Origin: Effrenium voratum
Lineage: Eukaryota > Sar > Dinophyceae > Suessiales > Symbiodiniaceae
Direction: 5' to 3'
Assembly (NCBI GenBank): GCA_963377175.1
Contig: CAUJNA010002824.1
Coordinates: 473,975 to 537,974, forward strand
DNA length: 64,000 nucleotides
Each line of letters starts with the position of its first letter. Within the stretch, counting starts at the first letter, position 1. Positions 47,201-48,989 of the stretch are shown piece by piece. A model generated the notes under the pieces. The model ran no database searches. It saw only the letters and a list, made by a program, of their open reading frames with translations, and was not told the origin of the DNA. A program made the position numbers and the translations under genes.

Positions 47201-47399
47201 GAAAAAATAAGAATAACAATCACGTAGTGATAGAGATTCCCTTTAACACCAACAGGGGAAAAAACACATATCCTCAAGCAAATTTAAATGGAAGCTACCC
47301 CAAAGCCGCCCGAAACGCGCTTTAATCAGGTCCCTTGCCTGGCGCCATCGAACTCCGCAGGCGCTGATGAGCTGCGTGAAGTGGCGAAGCCCAAGCCCA
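15357..47399 (-). CDS. giant multi-exon PPR (pentatricopeptide repeat) gene, or a tandem set
   Basis: Twenty-four minus-strand exons listed below share the dinoflagellate form of the PPR motif: A-L-x-L-L-x-x-M, then D-V-x-S-F-N-x-x-I-S-A-C-E-K, then Q-W-Q. PPR proteins are helical-hairpin repeats that bind organelle RNA and act in its processing, editing or translation; that role here is inferred from the family. Most exons run from just before the helix A-L-x-L-L to just after A-C-E-K, so one exon is about one 35-residue repeat; one (26.2 kb) has over three. Acceptors are mostly AG|G; donors are GT, GC or perhaps GA. Introns of 0.1 to 7 kb are packed with small inverted-repeat elements. Start codon and true 3' end are not seen, and stops after the exons at 17.2, 24.1 and 32.0 kb leave open that this is two to four genes. 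Confidence 0.65.
15523..15644 (-). CDS. PPR exon
   Basis: The acceptor TTTTTTCCAG|TGGACTT is the end of a family I element. The frame reads EVQPDVVSFNSVIGANALG then LQWQLALQWLESM, one repeat plus the first helix of the next. The cysteine and lysine of A-C-E-K are replaced by A-N-A-L. The donor is probably a GC after CAAATT. Confidence 0.7.
15634..15724. mobile_element. Family I element, copy 3, at a PPR exon edge
   Basis: Bounded by TGCTTAAG on both sides (GCTTAAGCAG / ACTTAAGCAC on the minus strand) with GGGAATCTATCACTAC inside. In minus orientation its last ten bases, TTTTTTCCAG, are the splice acceptor of the PPR exon at 15,644. Confidence 0.75.
16011..16128 (-). CDS. PPR exon
   Basis: Acceptor GGACTCCAG|GTACC, donor ACGGAG|GTGCGC. 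Reads TISPNVISFNTAMGACGK then AQQWQAAVELFQLMATTE: the end of one repeat and the start of the next, length 118 bases. The motif is a very good match to the PPR consensus. Confidence 0.75.
16187..16204. repeat. (AT)n microsatellite
   Basis: Nine AT units within the intron upstream of the 16,128 exon. Confidence 0.85.
17031..17144. mobile_element. Family H inverted-repeat element, copy 1
   Basis: Ends TACTGTGGATGGACGAAATC and the inverse GATGTCGTCCATCCACAGTA enclose ~110 bp. It lies directly downstream of the PPR exon ending at 17,158. Other copies: 25,070, 26,666, 30,724; fragments at 14,730 and 42,866. Confidence 0.85.
17158..17246 (-). CDS. PPR exon, short
   Basis: Acceptor CATTGCCCAG|G. 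Reads FTSAMSAERWELSIQLLADM then RPELKFSS and a TAA. It joins the end of one repeat (F-T-S-A-M) straight to the helix of the next with E-R-W in place of E-K-x-x-Q-W. Either the stop is real and this is a gene end, or a donor precedes it; a family H element follows at once. Confidence 0.6.
17331..17442. mobile_element. Family K inverted-repeat element, copy 2
   Basis: TACCCTCCCACCAGCGAACA at the left and TTGGTTGGAGGGTA at the right, with a long inner inverted pair (ACATGGGTTTGGTGCACAGA / TTTGCACAAACCCATGT), so the element can fold over most of its length. Confidence 0.8.
17742..17852. mobile_element. Family A inverted-repeat element, copy 4
   Basis: Complete, CTAGGTCCTCCAGTAG to CACTACTGGGGGACCTAG. 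One of the best-preserved copies; it lies in a presumed PPR intron. Confidence 0.9.
17931..18020. mobile_element. Family G palindromic element, copy 1
   Basis: Right end GGTCACGGAGACTCCAGGT; left end GGTACGTGCCATGACCCC. The centre repeats ATGGGGTCATGACCCCAT, a perfect palindrome. Copy 2 is at 18,790. Confidence 0.7.
18573..18653 (-). CDS. PPR exon
   Basis: Acceptor TTTCCCGCGAG|G. Reads AELWQMATSLLRSMRNVAI then SLDLISSLA, one repeat with L-W-Q for Q-W-Q. It ends at a probable GC donor before a poly-T run. GC-rich island in AT-rich intron. Confidence 0.65.
18790..18896. mobile_element. Family G palindromic element, copy 2
   Basis: CCTACCTAGAGTCTTCATGA at the left and the inverse TCATGGAGACTCCAGGTAGG at the right: ~23-bp terminal repeats with three mismatches. 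The centre carries ATGGGTCCATGACGCC. Confidence 0.8.
19282..19384 (-). CDS. PPR exon
   Basis: Acceptor ACGAGGAAG|GACTCC, donor CGAAAGG|GTCGGG. Reads SQWEVALRLLQKMPTPDIL then SFNACISSCAKARK: exactly one repeat from Q-W to the A-K that ends it. Shortened loop (K-M-P-T-P-D). Confidence 0.75.
19420..19535. mobile_element. Family J repeat, copy 2
   Basis: Minus strand shows GGTATGGGTCAAGATTGAACC and GGGCAACCCATTTTGGGG, the family J landmarks, in the intron between two PPR exons. Confidence 0.5.
19635..19809 (-). CDS. PPR exon with two repeats
   Basis: Acceptor TTTTTGAG|G, donor GGCCTG|GTACGT. Reads LPDLMSYNWTISSLQKGT, LWQAALQLLGSMRSTDC, LPDLTSYNATISSCEK. The two repeats are similar to each other. 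The intron after it lies between S-C-E-K and S-Q-W of the 19,384 exon, as in most others. Confidence 0.8.
20185..20282. mobile_element. Family I element, copy 4, at a PPR exon edge
   Basis: Minus strand starts CCATTTGCTGAAATG, contains TAAAGGGAATCTATCACTAC and TATTTTTTCAGGGG, and ends ACCAAACGGAAG. It follows the donor of the exon ending at 20,288 within six bases and holds a strong acceptor (TTTTTTCAG) of its own. Confidence 0.8.
20288..20449 (-). CDS. PPR exon
   Basis: Acceptor CGCTTTAG|G, probable GC donor CACAAAG|GC. Reads AVELLAAAERPDVLCCNAAL then RSCDKAAQWQVTLQVFEQMQ and a polar tail. One full repeat and the first helix of the next; D-V-L-C-C-N replaces D-V-x-S-F-N. Confidence 0.75.
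20924..21033. mobile_element. Family B inverted-repeat element, copy 5
   Basis: GGCCATGAGTCAAAATCC to GGTTTTGACCCACAGCCC, complete core. Confidence 0.85.
21525..21600. repeat. 24-bp TTTGCGGGAGTTTTGCGGAA repeat
   Basis: Three to four units of TTTGCGG-GAGTTTTGCGGAAA with single changes; echoes (TTTTGCGGTCA, TTTTTGCGGCAA) extend to 21,780. Open in several frames by period, not a gene. Confidence 0.85.
22153..22262 (-). CDS. PPR exon
   Basis: Acceptor GGATTCGCCAG|TCG, donor AGCACCCG|GTGGCAG. Reads PAALSLAACFARSGIQANAI then SCTTVISACERSTR: one repeat, phase 0 in. Easily overlooked because other frames are open; the match to A-L-x-L ... G-I-x-x-N-x-I-S-C-x-x-x-I-S-A-C-E is strong. Confidence 0.7.
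22314..22399. mobile_element. Family D repeat, copy 2
   Basis: TTTGTGAGTTTAGTGGAGAA, AAAGTGAAAGTCTAAAGATCC and AACCCAATAGCAGTCAAG. It lies 50 bases upstream of the PPR exon at 22,262. Confidence 0.7.
22420..24040. other. presumed PPR intron, no confident exon
   Basis: About 1.6 kb without a PPR match. Open frames of 60-90 codons exist on both strands near 23,300-23,550, and none has splice-bounded support. No element of the named families is present here. Confidence 0.4.
24048..24142. mobile_element. Family M element, copy 1, overlapping the end of a PPR exon
   Basis: CTCACTGGCTCAGTGGATGG at the left; CCACTAAAATGGTCCTCCC and the end GCACTGAGGAAGTGAG at the right. Matches 28,903-28,999 (CCACTAAAATGGTCG, CGGGAAGTGAG). 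The last ~25 bases are read as codons of the exon at 24,271. Confidence 0.6.
24117..24271 (-). CDS. PPR exon with an element-derived tail
   Basis: Acceptor CAGCTGGCAG|CA. Reads RRVAPDVFSYASAMKAVA then SERWEMACQLFEEMRRRG, a good repeat. The last eight codons (L-T-S-S-V-H-E-L and TAA) come from the end of a family M element. A donor CCTCA|GTGCAT lies within it, so splicing may start there instead of the stop being used. Confidence 0.7.
25070..25174. mobile_element. Family H inverted-repeat element, copy 2
   Basis: CTCTGATGGACTAAATCC at the left, GATATCGTCCATCCACAGTA at the right; inner GGTAATTACAGGG as in copy 1. Confidence 0.8.
25435..25568 (-). CDS. PPR exon
   Basis: Acceptor GGGCCCAG|G. 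Reads YFESMPKKSISPTTITYNTL then ISFKDVHWEASLSLLSLGG: one repeat boundary with a shortened turn (I-S-F-K-D-V-H-W lacks the usual A-C-E-K spacing). It ends near a GC donor. Confidence 0.7.
25586..25682. mobile_element. Family F element, copy 1
   Basis: CCCCCGCAAAAAGTGACTAAC, TTTTAGTGGGTTAAATG, CTAAGGACCGGATGGCTGGG. It fills almost the whole interval between two PPR exons (25,568 and 25,688), so the intron is essentially this element. Confidence 0.8.
25688..25804 (-). CDS. PPR exon
   Basis: Acceptor TTCTTGCAAG|A. Reads LWHRAAAILASMPQHKVRA then DAVSFNTVLSSMGNAWQQAL; a repeat with G-N-A-W-Q-Q for E-K-G-x-Q-W-Q-Q. It runs into the family F element. Confidence 0.7.
25997..26127. mobile_element. Family E inverted-repeat element, copy 3
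   Basis: CTAGGGGTTGATTGCTTGTC to GAAAGTTACACCTAG with both GGATCC blocks. It lies 70 bases downstream of the large PPR exon. Confidence 0.85.
26198..26574 (-). CDS. largest PPR exon, three full repeats and parts of two more
   Basis: Acceptor TTTGGCCAG|G; probable GC donor ACCCTGTT|GC. In order: ALDLFYARAGPNIYLFNATM, GACEKSSRWQGALHLFERL, RPDAVSYNLTMSALQKGTQW, QKALQLFASMRVEGVEPSGV, SYNISLSACEKGSQWQQAL, GLRPDIITCNTLL. This 125-codon exon gives the clearest view of the repeat consensus and secures the family call. Confidence 0.9.
26666..26794. mobile_element. Family H inverted-repeat element, copy 3
   Basis: TACTGCAGATGGACGAAATC and GGACTTTGTCCATCCACAGT; ~128 bp, longest copy, inner AATGATGATTTCCCT shared with copy 4. 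Confidence 0.85.
27078..27200 (-). CDS. PPR-type exon, diverged
   Basis: Acceptor either TTGTGAAG|C at 27,200 (inside the target duplication of a family C element) or GCGGCAG|G at 27,173; donor GCTGCATG|GTACGT. Reads IDRRLTTLIHARGKAKRWQAI. T-L-I-H-A-R-G-K-A-K-R-W-Q matches the I-S-A-C-E-K-G-x-Q-W-Q junction. The rest of the repeat is lost and the tail GGDPACSCM is unlike a PPR helix. Confidence 0.55.
27199..27322. mobile_element. Family C (hAT-like) element, copy 2, with 8-bp target duplication
   Basis: GGCTTCAC at 27,199-27,206 is repeated at 27,315-27,322. Between them, ends AATAGGTGTCCTTTT and AAAAGGACACCTTTG are inverted. 8-bp duplication and C-A-x-x-G-type ends fit the hAT superfamily. 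The duplicated TTCAC reads GTGAAG on the minus strand and can act as the acceptor of the exon at 27,200. Confidence 0.85.
27354..27446. mobile_element. Family E element, copy 4, internally deleted
   Basis: CTAGGGGTTGATTCCCCATT, then a jump to GAAGGATCCCTGGAAAGAAT and GCTACCCCCAG; about 40 bp of the middle is missing. Confidence 0.75.
27801..27900. mobile_element. Family A inverted-repeat element, copy 5
   Basis: CTAGGTCCTCCAGTAG to CTACTGGGGGACCTAG, with part of the middle lost. GTTA stands on both sides, an apparent 4-bp target duplication. The right flank to about 27,965 is duplicated at 29,358. Confidence 0.85.
27901..27965. repeat. segment duplicated at 29,358-29,412
   Basis: GTTATTATGCCTTGTGATCT, then AAGACCCACAAGA, matches the right flank of family A copy 6 with few changes. 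So copies 5 and 6 were copied together with flanking DNA. Confidence 0.7.
28663..28872 (-). CDS. probable terminal exon, unknown hydrophilic protein
   Basis: Acceptor TCTCTTTTTCAAAAG near 28,872, with a good pyrimidine tract. Reads about 67 codons to a TGA at 28,663, highly charged: CHPEKEIDQASGSLDDFNQG, SRRRQTDARDFPPDREEK, LVAALRRSFLVRTSRLVE. No motif recognised. It lies among PPR exons on the same strand but lacks the repeat, so it may be a spacer domain or a separate gene; the plus strand is also open here. Confidence 0.35.
   Translation of the reverse strand, partial: SKAAQKVCHPEKEIDQASGSLDDFNQGVPRSRRRQTDARDFPPDREEKLVAALRRSFLVRTSRLVEIKR
28903..28999. mobile_element. Family M element, copy 2
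   Basis: CTCACCGTCTGAGTGGATTGG at the left, CCACTAAAATGGTCG inside, GGAACTCGGGAAGTGAG at the right. Confidence 0.6.
29242..29358. mobile_element. Family A inverted-repeat element, copy 6
   Basis: CTAGGTCCTCCAGAGAGG to AGCTGGGGGACCTAG, complete. Confidence 0.85.
29715..29765. repeat. short direct repeat GGTCGCAAACTCRGAGTT
   Basis: GAGGTCGCAAACTCAGAGTT and TTGGTCGCAAACTCGGAGTT stand head to tail; two copies only. Confidence 0.7.
30560..30664 (-). CDS. PPR-like exon, weak
   Basis: After GGGCGCTGGAG| the frame reads DAVSFDSVVPCLPERFAH, matching D-A-V-S-F-N-x-x-I-x-x-C, then becomes basic (RRPRLSGKRLRRG). GC-rich island. The helix A half is absent. Probably a diverged or partial repeat exon. 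Confidence 0.45.
30724..30866. mobile_element. Family H inverted-repeat element, copy 4
   Basis: CACTGCGGATGGACGAACTCC to GGATTTCGTCCATGCGCAGTA, with TTTCGCAGCACC and AATGATGATTTCCC shared with copy 3. Confidence 0.85.
31320..31440 (-). CDS. possible exon, unknown
   Basis: Reads GATGSKFISAMPDVAEAAQL then CKQLLHKFGHLVYRRASKP. An amphipathic helix pair; K-F-I-S-A-M could be a degenerate repeat junction, but there is no tryptophan. Exon limits are unclear. Confidence 0.25.
31508..31879 (+). CDS. hypothetical open frame on the opposite strand
   Basis: A 123-codon frame with a natural mix (DIWETKTGFLTCPSQTCEL) ending at 31,879. No splice support and no motif. If real it would sit in a PPR intron on the other strand. 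Confidence 0.18.
   Translation: MDRANIRTKKDIWETKTGFLTCPSQTCELARLDPAQRKSSGSQTSAPLAHLRPDTFWFSGKANNTLMVEFGNIPTHSQQQVHHIEQKVSLNKTEDTHMQIMFCSFARRTYPTNPPASSPVGFP
31999..32149 (-). CDS. PPR exon ending in a stop
   Basis: Acceptor CCCCCGGCAG|C, its pyrimidine tract being the edge of the poly-C/poly-A array (minus sense). Reads FGDLITCNAALGAFASAQRW then ELALWLLEALPSRALRPAP and SLTQRGPSSG before TGA. One good repeat with Q-R-W. The TGA overlaps a possible donor TCTG|GTTGAA, so this may be a gene end or not. Confidence 0.75.
32150..32725. repeat. poly-G/poly-T minisatellite at a splice acceptor
   Basis: Seven units of 65-90 bp: TTGGGCGGTTGTGAGCTG, a T run, then a G run of 8-17. Unit cores at about 32,168, 32,240, 32,314, 32,396, 32,483, 32,548 and 32,632. 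On the gene's strand each unit is a C run, an A/C run and CAGCTCACAACCGCCCAA. The proline/lysine-rich open frames through it are artefacts of composition. Confidence 0.9.
32708..32803. mobile_element. Family A element, copy 7
   Basis: GTCTCCAGCAAAGAGG, GAATAAGGGTACCCG, CGTAGTCAATTTGAGTAGGG and AAACGGGCACTAG; the outer terminal bases of both ends are lost, and it abuts the poly-G array. Confidence 0.75.
32872..32975. repeat. G-rich low-complexity tract
   Basis: GGAGGAGGGGGGGGGTTGAGG and GGCAGGGGGTGGGTTTTGGG; quadruplex-prone on plus. Confidence 0.7.
33724..33830. mobile_element. Family J repeat, copy 3
   Basis: GTGTGGGTCAAAAATATG, AATGGGTTCCCCTGCTAAATG and CCTGGTGGTTTAATG; directly left of family B copy 6. 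Confidence 0.55.
33822..33931. mobile_element. Family B element, copy 6, supplying a splice donor
   Basis: GGCCACAATCCCGTACCCCC at the left, GGTTTTGACCCATAC at the right. On the minus strand the right end reads GTATGGGTCAAAACC and starts exactly where the PPR exon at 33,932 ends, giving it a GT donor. Confidence 0.8.
33932..34102 (-). CDS. PPR exon
   Basis: Acceptor CGTGGCCAG|G, donor AGGGGG|GTATGG. Reads RAWREALGLLARLRRRNLAP then SAATCSAALAACTAAAKWQQ and ALQLLLGRRSSRGLRG; 57 codons, one full repeat and the first helix of the next. Very GC-rich and alanine/arginine-rich, suggesting a GC-driven drift of the repeat. Confidence 0.8.
34805..34900 (-). CDS. PPR exon
   Basis: Acceptor near GGTTGAG|A; probable GC donor GAGAAG|GCGCGG. 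Reads VWLLASRKGEDRIQADVV then IYNVTISACEKAR. Overlapping frames are open, but this one carries the intact D-V-V-x-Y-N-x-x-I-S-A-C-E-K. Confidence 0.7.
34940..35052. repeat. CCACCCGATCCACCCC minisatellite
   Basis: About eight units of CCACCC-GATCCACCCC on plus, that is GGGTGGATCGGGTGGG on the gene strand, directly downstream of a PPR exon. Strong G-quadruplex potential in the transcript. Confidence 0.85.
35064..35189 (-). CDS. PPR exon
   Basis: Acceptor CTCTCTCGAG|G. Reads LPARRLRGDVVSAASAITAC then ERSFRWQQALALWALWALAQ. The duplicated A-L-W-A-L-W comes from a tandem GCGCTGTGG in the DNA, a small in-frame expansion. It ends near a GC donor before the CCACCCGATC array. Confidence 0.75.
35517..35757. 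mobile_element. Family F element, copy 2, split by a nested insertion
   Basis: CCCCCGCTAAAAGTTTAAC to the left and GGCGGGTTAAATGCAAATC...CCGGATGGCTGGGAGCC to the right are the two parts of family F. A full family E element sits between them. Confidence 0.85.
35544..35672. mobile_element. Family E element, copy 5, nested in family F
   Basis: CTGGGGGTCGATTCCTTTTC to GGAAGGTACCCCTAG, complete with both GGATCC blocks; it interrupts family F just after TTTAACTTTT. Confidence 0.9.
36484..36580. repeat. outlying copies of the 48-bp repeat
   Basis: Two diverged units (CCAGTCTCGCTCGCGGGCAG, CGCGTATCACGAGCGTCC) of the array found at 39,127. They are joined without a gap to the first 490-bp unit at the words GTGTCACATGCTTCC. 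Confidence 0.85.
36579..37068. repeat. ~490-bp unit, copy 1
   Basis: Begins TGCTTCCAGGTTGCTTCC and includes AGAGGGTTCGTGATAGAAAA, GTTCGGGTCAGGTGTGCGGC, TTCGCCGCAGGTGTGTGGAG and TTCGGATGTTCATGTGCCC. Nearly identical to copy 2. Frames of 60-120 codons repeat in each unit, but no start or splice pattern supports a gene. Confidence 0.9.
37069..37558. repeat. ~490-bp unit, copy 2
   Basis: Differs from copy 1 by few substitutions and small indels (TTGCAGGGGGCTGTGTGG for TTGCGGGGGGCTCGGTGTGG; an extra CAA near 37,472). This implies recent unequal exchange. Confidence 0.9.
37559..38347. repeat. ~490-bp unit, copy 3, enlarged
   Basis: Carries an extra ~55 bp (CGCACCTGGAACGCCGGGC, GCCGCGCACGTGGCC) also seen in copy 5. 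The GACTTTGTGGAAAGGGCC part is replaced by a purine tract and unique sequence at 37,822-38,060. The second half returns at about 38,110 with more changes than other copies. Confidence 0.8.
37822..37915. repeat. polypurine GAAAGGAGAAAAAG tract
   Basis: About 90 bases of A and G only, apart from one T in AAGATGAAAGG, inserted in unit 3. The mirror-like runs could form a triplex. A second, shorter purine tract (GGAGGTGAGGAAAGGAGGAG) is at 38,380-38,435, at the junction of units 3 and 4. Confidence 0.85.
38348..38939. repeat. ~490-bp unit, copy 4
   Basis: The start is disturbed (TGCTTCCGCCGGCTGCTCC then purine-rich DNA to 38,470). From TCTGAAGAGAGGGTTCGTCC on it follows the unit closely. Confidence 0.8.
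38940..39126. repeat. ~490-bp unit, copy 5, truncated into the 48-bp array
   Basis: Starts GTGCTTCCAGGCTGCTTCC and includes the extra CTGGAGCGCCGGGCTGTTC segment. It passes at CACGTGGCGGTTGCCGCATG directly into the first 48-bp unit. Confidence 0.85.
39127..41168. repeat. 48-bp minisatellite, about 40 copies
   Basis: The unit is GTCACGAGCGTCCACCGCGC + CAGTCTCGCTCGCGGGCGGT + TTCCGCAT. Many neighbouring units are identical. A broken stretch with a CT-rich insert lies at 40,310-40,440. Because 48 is a multiple of three, five of the six frames are open across the array: three plus frames over about 2.4 kb, two minus frames. The translated 16-residue repeats (for example PVSLAGGFRMSRASTA) are not known protein motifs, so I do not call a gene. 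Confidence 0.95.
41169..41300. repeat. degenerate edge of the 48-bp array
   Basis: GCGCCCAGTCTGCGCC, CCCCAGCCAGCCCC and CACGCCCGGTCTGCA words repeat loosely; probably worn array DNA. Confidence 0.5.
41452..41530. mobile_element. Family D repeat, copy 3
   Basis: TTTTTTGGGTTTAATGGAAAA and CAGTTAAAGTCCTAACATCC. Confidence 0.65.
41613..41705. mobile_element. Family K element, worn copy
   Basis: CCACATGGAACCTGACTGAGG and GGGTTCCATGTTCAGTGGGT match the inside of family K copy 1; the TACCCTCCC ends are lost. Confidence 0.55.
41945..42054 (-). CDS. PPR exon
   Basis: Acceptor CACTCGTGAG|G. Reads CDLVSISCAISALASCARWL then QALQLFQELLGQKSSAQMG. One repeat end and the next helix; S-C-A-R-W-L-Q replaces E-K-G-x-Q-W-Q. 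The donor probably lies at the run into GTGTGTCACTTTTT, which resembles a family C end. Confidence 0.75.
42560..43380. other. presumed PPR intron, no confident exon
   Basis: Contains a family H fragment (GATGTTGTCCATCCACAGTA at 42,879-42,898) and plus-strand open frames of 80-115 codons (42,809-43,205) without splice or motif support. Confidence 0.4.
43386..43497. mobile_element. Family C (hAT-like) element, copy 3, with 8-bp target duplication at a PPR exon
   Basis: GCTGCAAA at 43,386-43,393 and again at 43,490-43,497. The element between has inverted ends CATGGGTGTCC and GGACACCTATG. On the minus strand the upstream end gives the donor CATAG|GTGTCC of the exon at 43,580, and the downstream copy of the duplication reads TTTGCAG, a usable acceptor. 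Confidence 0.9.
43485..43580 (-). CDS. PPR exon
   Basis: Acceptor CAATGATAG|G, donor CATAG|GTGTCC inside a family C element. Reads SCQKGEQWQKALQLFAAMPE then AQIQCLEFAA: classic S-C-x-K-G-x-Q-W-Q-K-A-L-Q-L-F-A-A-M. Confidence 0.75.
   Translation of the reverse strand, partial: APARRASSGKRRSSCLLPCQKRRSSALSLQP
43761..43858. mobile_element. Family K element, copy 3
   Basis: TACCCACCAATTCACAGC to GAATTGGTGGGAGGGTA; the inside differs from copies 1 and 2. Confidence 0.7.
44190..44500. repeat. degenerate GGTTCCGGGAGGCT repeat
   Basis: GC-rich DNA with words GGTTCCGGGAGGCTYCGG, CGAGCGGTCAG and TTTCGGCGGGTTTCGGCGGG occurring two or three times each. The 120-codon plus frame over it is glycine/serine-rich and probably a by-product. 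Confidence 0.55.
44852..45004. mobile_element. Family C (hAT-like) element, copy 4
   Basis: CATAGGTGTCCTTTTAGGG starts at 44,878; the right end is worn (AACAGGACCCC). The 13-mer TACGGGTACCCTC stands at 44,852 and 44,992, outside the element, so something larger may have been duplicated. Confidence 0.75.
45024..45111 (-). CDS. PPR exon
   Basis: Acceptor CGAGGAAAG|C, probable GC donor AGCTCCTT|GC. Reads SQWRYVLALLAEMRLSADVV then SFNCSISS: one repeat from Q-W to I-S-S. The family C element begins 20 bases downstream. Confidence 0.75.
45576..45659 (-). CDS. PPR exon
   Basis: Acceptor AAAATCTCCGCAG|G. Reads ALWLFRSMPCRRVAPNVFHF then NATMAACE; the donor is at or near GCCTGC|GAGAAT (possible GA donor) or just beyond. 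A clean one-repeat exon. Confidence 0.75.
45705..46045. mobile_element. two Family J repeats, copies 4 and 5
   Basis: At 45,705-45,792 (ATGGAACCCTGGTAAATGG, GCGTAACCCCAG, GGAGCCACAGCC) and 45,930-46,045 (GGCTGTGGCTCAAAAAACC, ATGGAACCTGGGTAAGTGG, TTTAATTTTGACC). About 140 bp apart in the same orientation. Confidence 0.6.
46183..46284. mobile_element. Family A inverted-repeat element, copy 8
   Basis: CTAGGTTCTCCAGTAG to CACTACTGGGGGACCTGG; TGTG stands on both sides as a 4-bp duplication. Confidence 0.85.
46814..46920. mobile_element. Family B element, copy 7, worn
   Basis: ATGGCTGTGGGTCAAAACCC at the left and CGCCCCAAAATGGAGCC inside; the right terminal repeat is gone. Confidence 0.65.
47095..47175. 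repeat. CCACCCAAAGCCACCCAGCC repeat
   Basis: Five or six loose units of GCCACCCA-/CCCGAAA- type. Confidence 0.6.
47172..47296. mobile_element. Family I element, copy 5, at a PPR exon edge
   Basis: CCATTTGGCTAAGACCCC at the left, GTAGTGATAGAGATTCCC inside, TTTAAATGGAAG at the right; it directly follows the PPR exon at 47,399. Confidence 0.8.
47295..47399 (-). CDS. PPR exon (most 5' repeat seen)
   Basis: Acceptor GGCCGACAG|T. Reads GLGLRHFTQLISACGVRWRQ then ARDLIKARF. H-F-T-x-x-I-S-A-C-G and R-W-R-Q-A fit the repeat; the D-V-x-S half is replaced by L-R-H-F, common in the first repeat of such proteins. Confidence 0.65.
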
Positions 47400-47582
47400 C
47401 TGTCGGCCATGCGGCGCCGGCCATGGCAAGCCAAAAGCGAGGGAAAAAAATAAGAAGACAACAAAAATAGCGCACAGACAGGTGGATCTCGGATTGGCGT
47501 TTTGTTCATGCAGTATTTTGTTTGTCTCGTCTTGTTTGGTTTGTTGAAAAGCAAACGCACGGACAAGTCTGGGCTGTCCTCA

Positions 47583-47697
47583 GATCCCCCGCTAAAAGTG
47601 AAAAACGTTTAGTGGGTTCAATGGAAATCCCCACTAAACACTAAAGAGCTAAGAAGCTAAAAGGCTAAGGAACCGGATGGCTGGGAGCCACCAGGAA
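47583..47697. mobile_element. Family F element, copy 3
   Basis: CCCCCGCTAAAAGTG to AACCGGATGGCTGGGAGCC. The left flank CTGGGCTGTCCTCAGATC is shared with copy 2, so the family end lies further out than the CCCCCGC. Confidence 0.8.
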
Positions 47698-48134
47698 GTG
47701 GATCCCGGATGTGTGTTGTGTTCATTCACTGATTTTGTTTGTCGCGCCGTTTTTTGGTTTGCTGACTCAACGCCGCCTTTGTGCTGAGGTGCCTTCACTT
47801 GGCAAAATGGAGACAACTGCGCAGTTTTGGAAACAAACAGCAAGAGAGAGCGAGAGCGAAAAAACAAAAACCATGGGGATATGTCCTGGATGTGACTCGA
47901 TTCCATGGGCTACAGCGCACGCTACTACCTGCCTTGAGGGCCCATGTGCTACATCTGGGTGAAATATACCAATCCTAACATAAGAAATGGGCCTTAAAGA
48001 CACAAGACAGCGGTCTTCATGTCAGAATCTGAAGGTCAGCCCCTGTTCTATCACTACGAGGCTTCAGTACGGAGGTGCCCCAAACTCAGATCAAACAAGT
48101 TCTGCCCTGGTGGCTGTCGGTTCCTTAGTTTTAC

Positions 48135-48381
48135 CCTCATGATGCCACGGCCATAGCCTAAAGAGACGCCAGAATCGGAAGTCGCGCTGCTTCAGCCCAG
48201 AAAAGAAGTCCCATGAAACCAGGTCGCCCTCCCAATGGATAAAAGTTTCTCCACCAGTTTTCTGGATGCATCGACATGTGAGCCGCTTCCAGCCACTAGC
48301 CGCTAGCAACTTGTTAGAGGCCTGCGCCGGAAGCTTGGAGACCACTCTTGAGGCTCCGAGCAGAGACCCCAGAGCTTTCAG
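48135..48381 (-). CDS. well-bounded exon, unknown domain, perhaps 5' part of the PPR gene
   Basis: Excellent acceptor TTCTTTTTCCCCCAG|CTG and donor CATGAGG|GTAAAA, with 82 open codons between. Reads LKALGSLLGASRVVSKLPAQ, then GWKRLTCRCIQKTGGETFIH, WEGDLVSWDFFSGLKQRDF and RFWRLFRLWPWHHEG. Rich in Trp, Phe and Arg toward the end. It lacks a PPR signature; being 0.7 kb upstream on the same strand it could be the N-terminal region. No family recognised. Confidence 0.5.
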
Positions 48382-48989
48382 CTGGGGGAAAAAGAACCTT
48401 GCAAAGGCGCATTCCTTAACAACCTCAGAAAAATGGGCAGAATCAAAAACGAAGGCATGTCCTCAGTGAATAACATTTATGCACAGTGTGGAACAACGCG
48501 GTTCCTAACGTGTTGGCCCATGAGTAAAGCTTGGCGGTGAGGTTTCAAACAAAAACACGTAAGTTTCTAAACAAGTGGAAAAACAAACTGATCCACCAAA
48601 GAAATCATAGGAATACCTGGGCAAGAACTCTGCAAAAGCTCGAAGTGCGGGTTGAAAGCGGCAATCAAGAGAACCCGAAAATGGCAAAAGCAGGCGCCAA
48701 GGGTTCAGTCATTTCGTTTGCCACCAGACCTGGTAACGCCCTTTGCTGGAGTAAATTGTTTTTTCTTTTTTGTTTCCTGTGACCTGATGTATTGACCGCA
48801 ATGCAACCAATATGTGCAAGTTAAGCCTTTAGTCTGGCATTGTTCCTTCGGTGGAGAGTACTGTTTTCTGGCAGGGTTTTAAAAGGGCGCCCAACAAAAC
48901 CATAGTGGTTGGCTTCCTTTGCCATAGTGTTTGTTCCCCAGATAGCTGAAAGCTATAGGGGTTCTAACTTCTAATAAAGAAGGAAAAGT

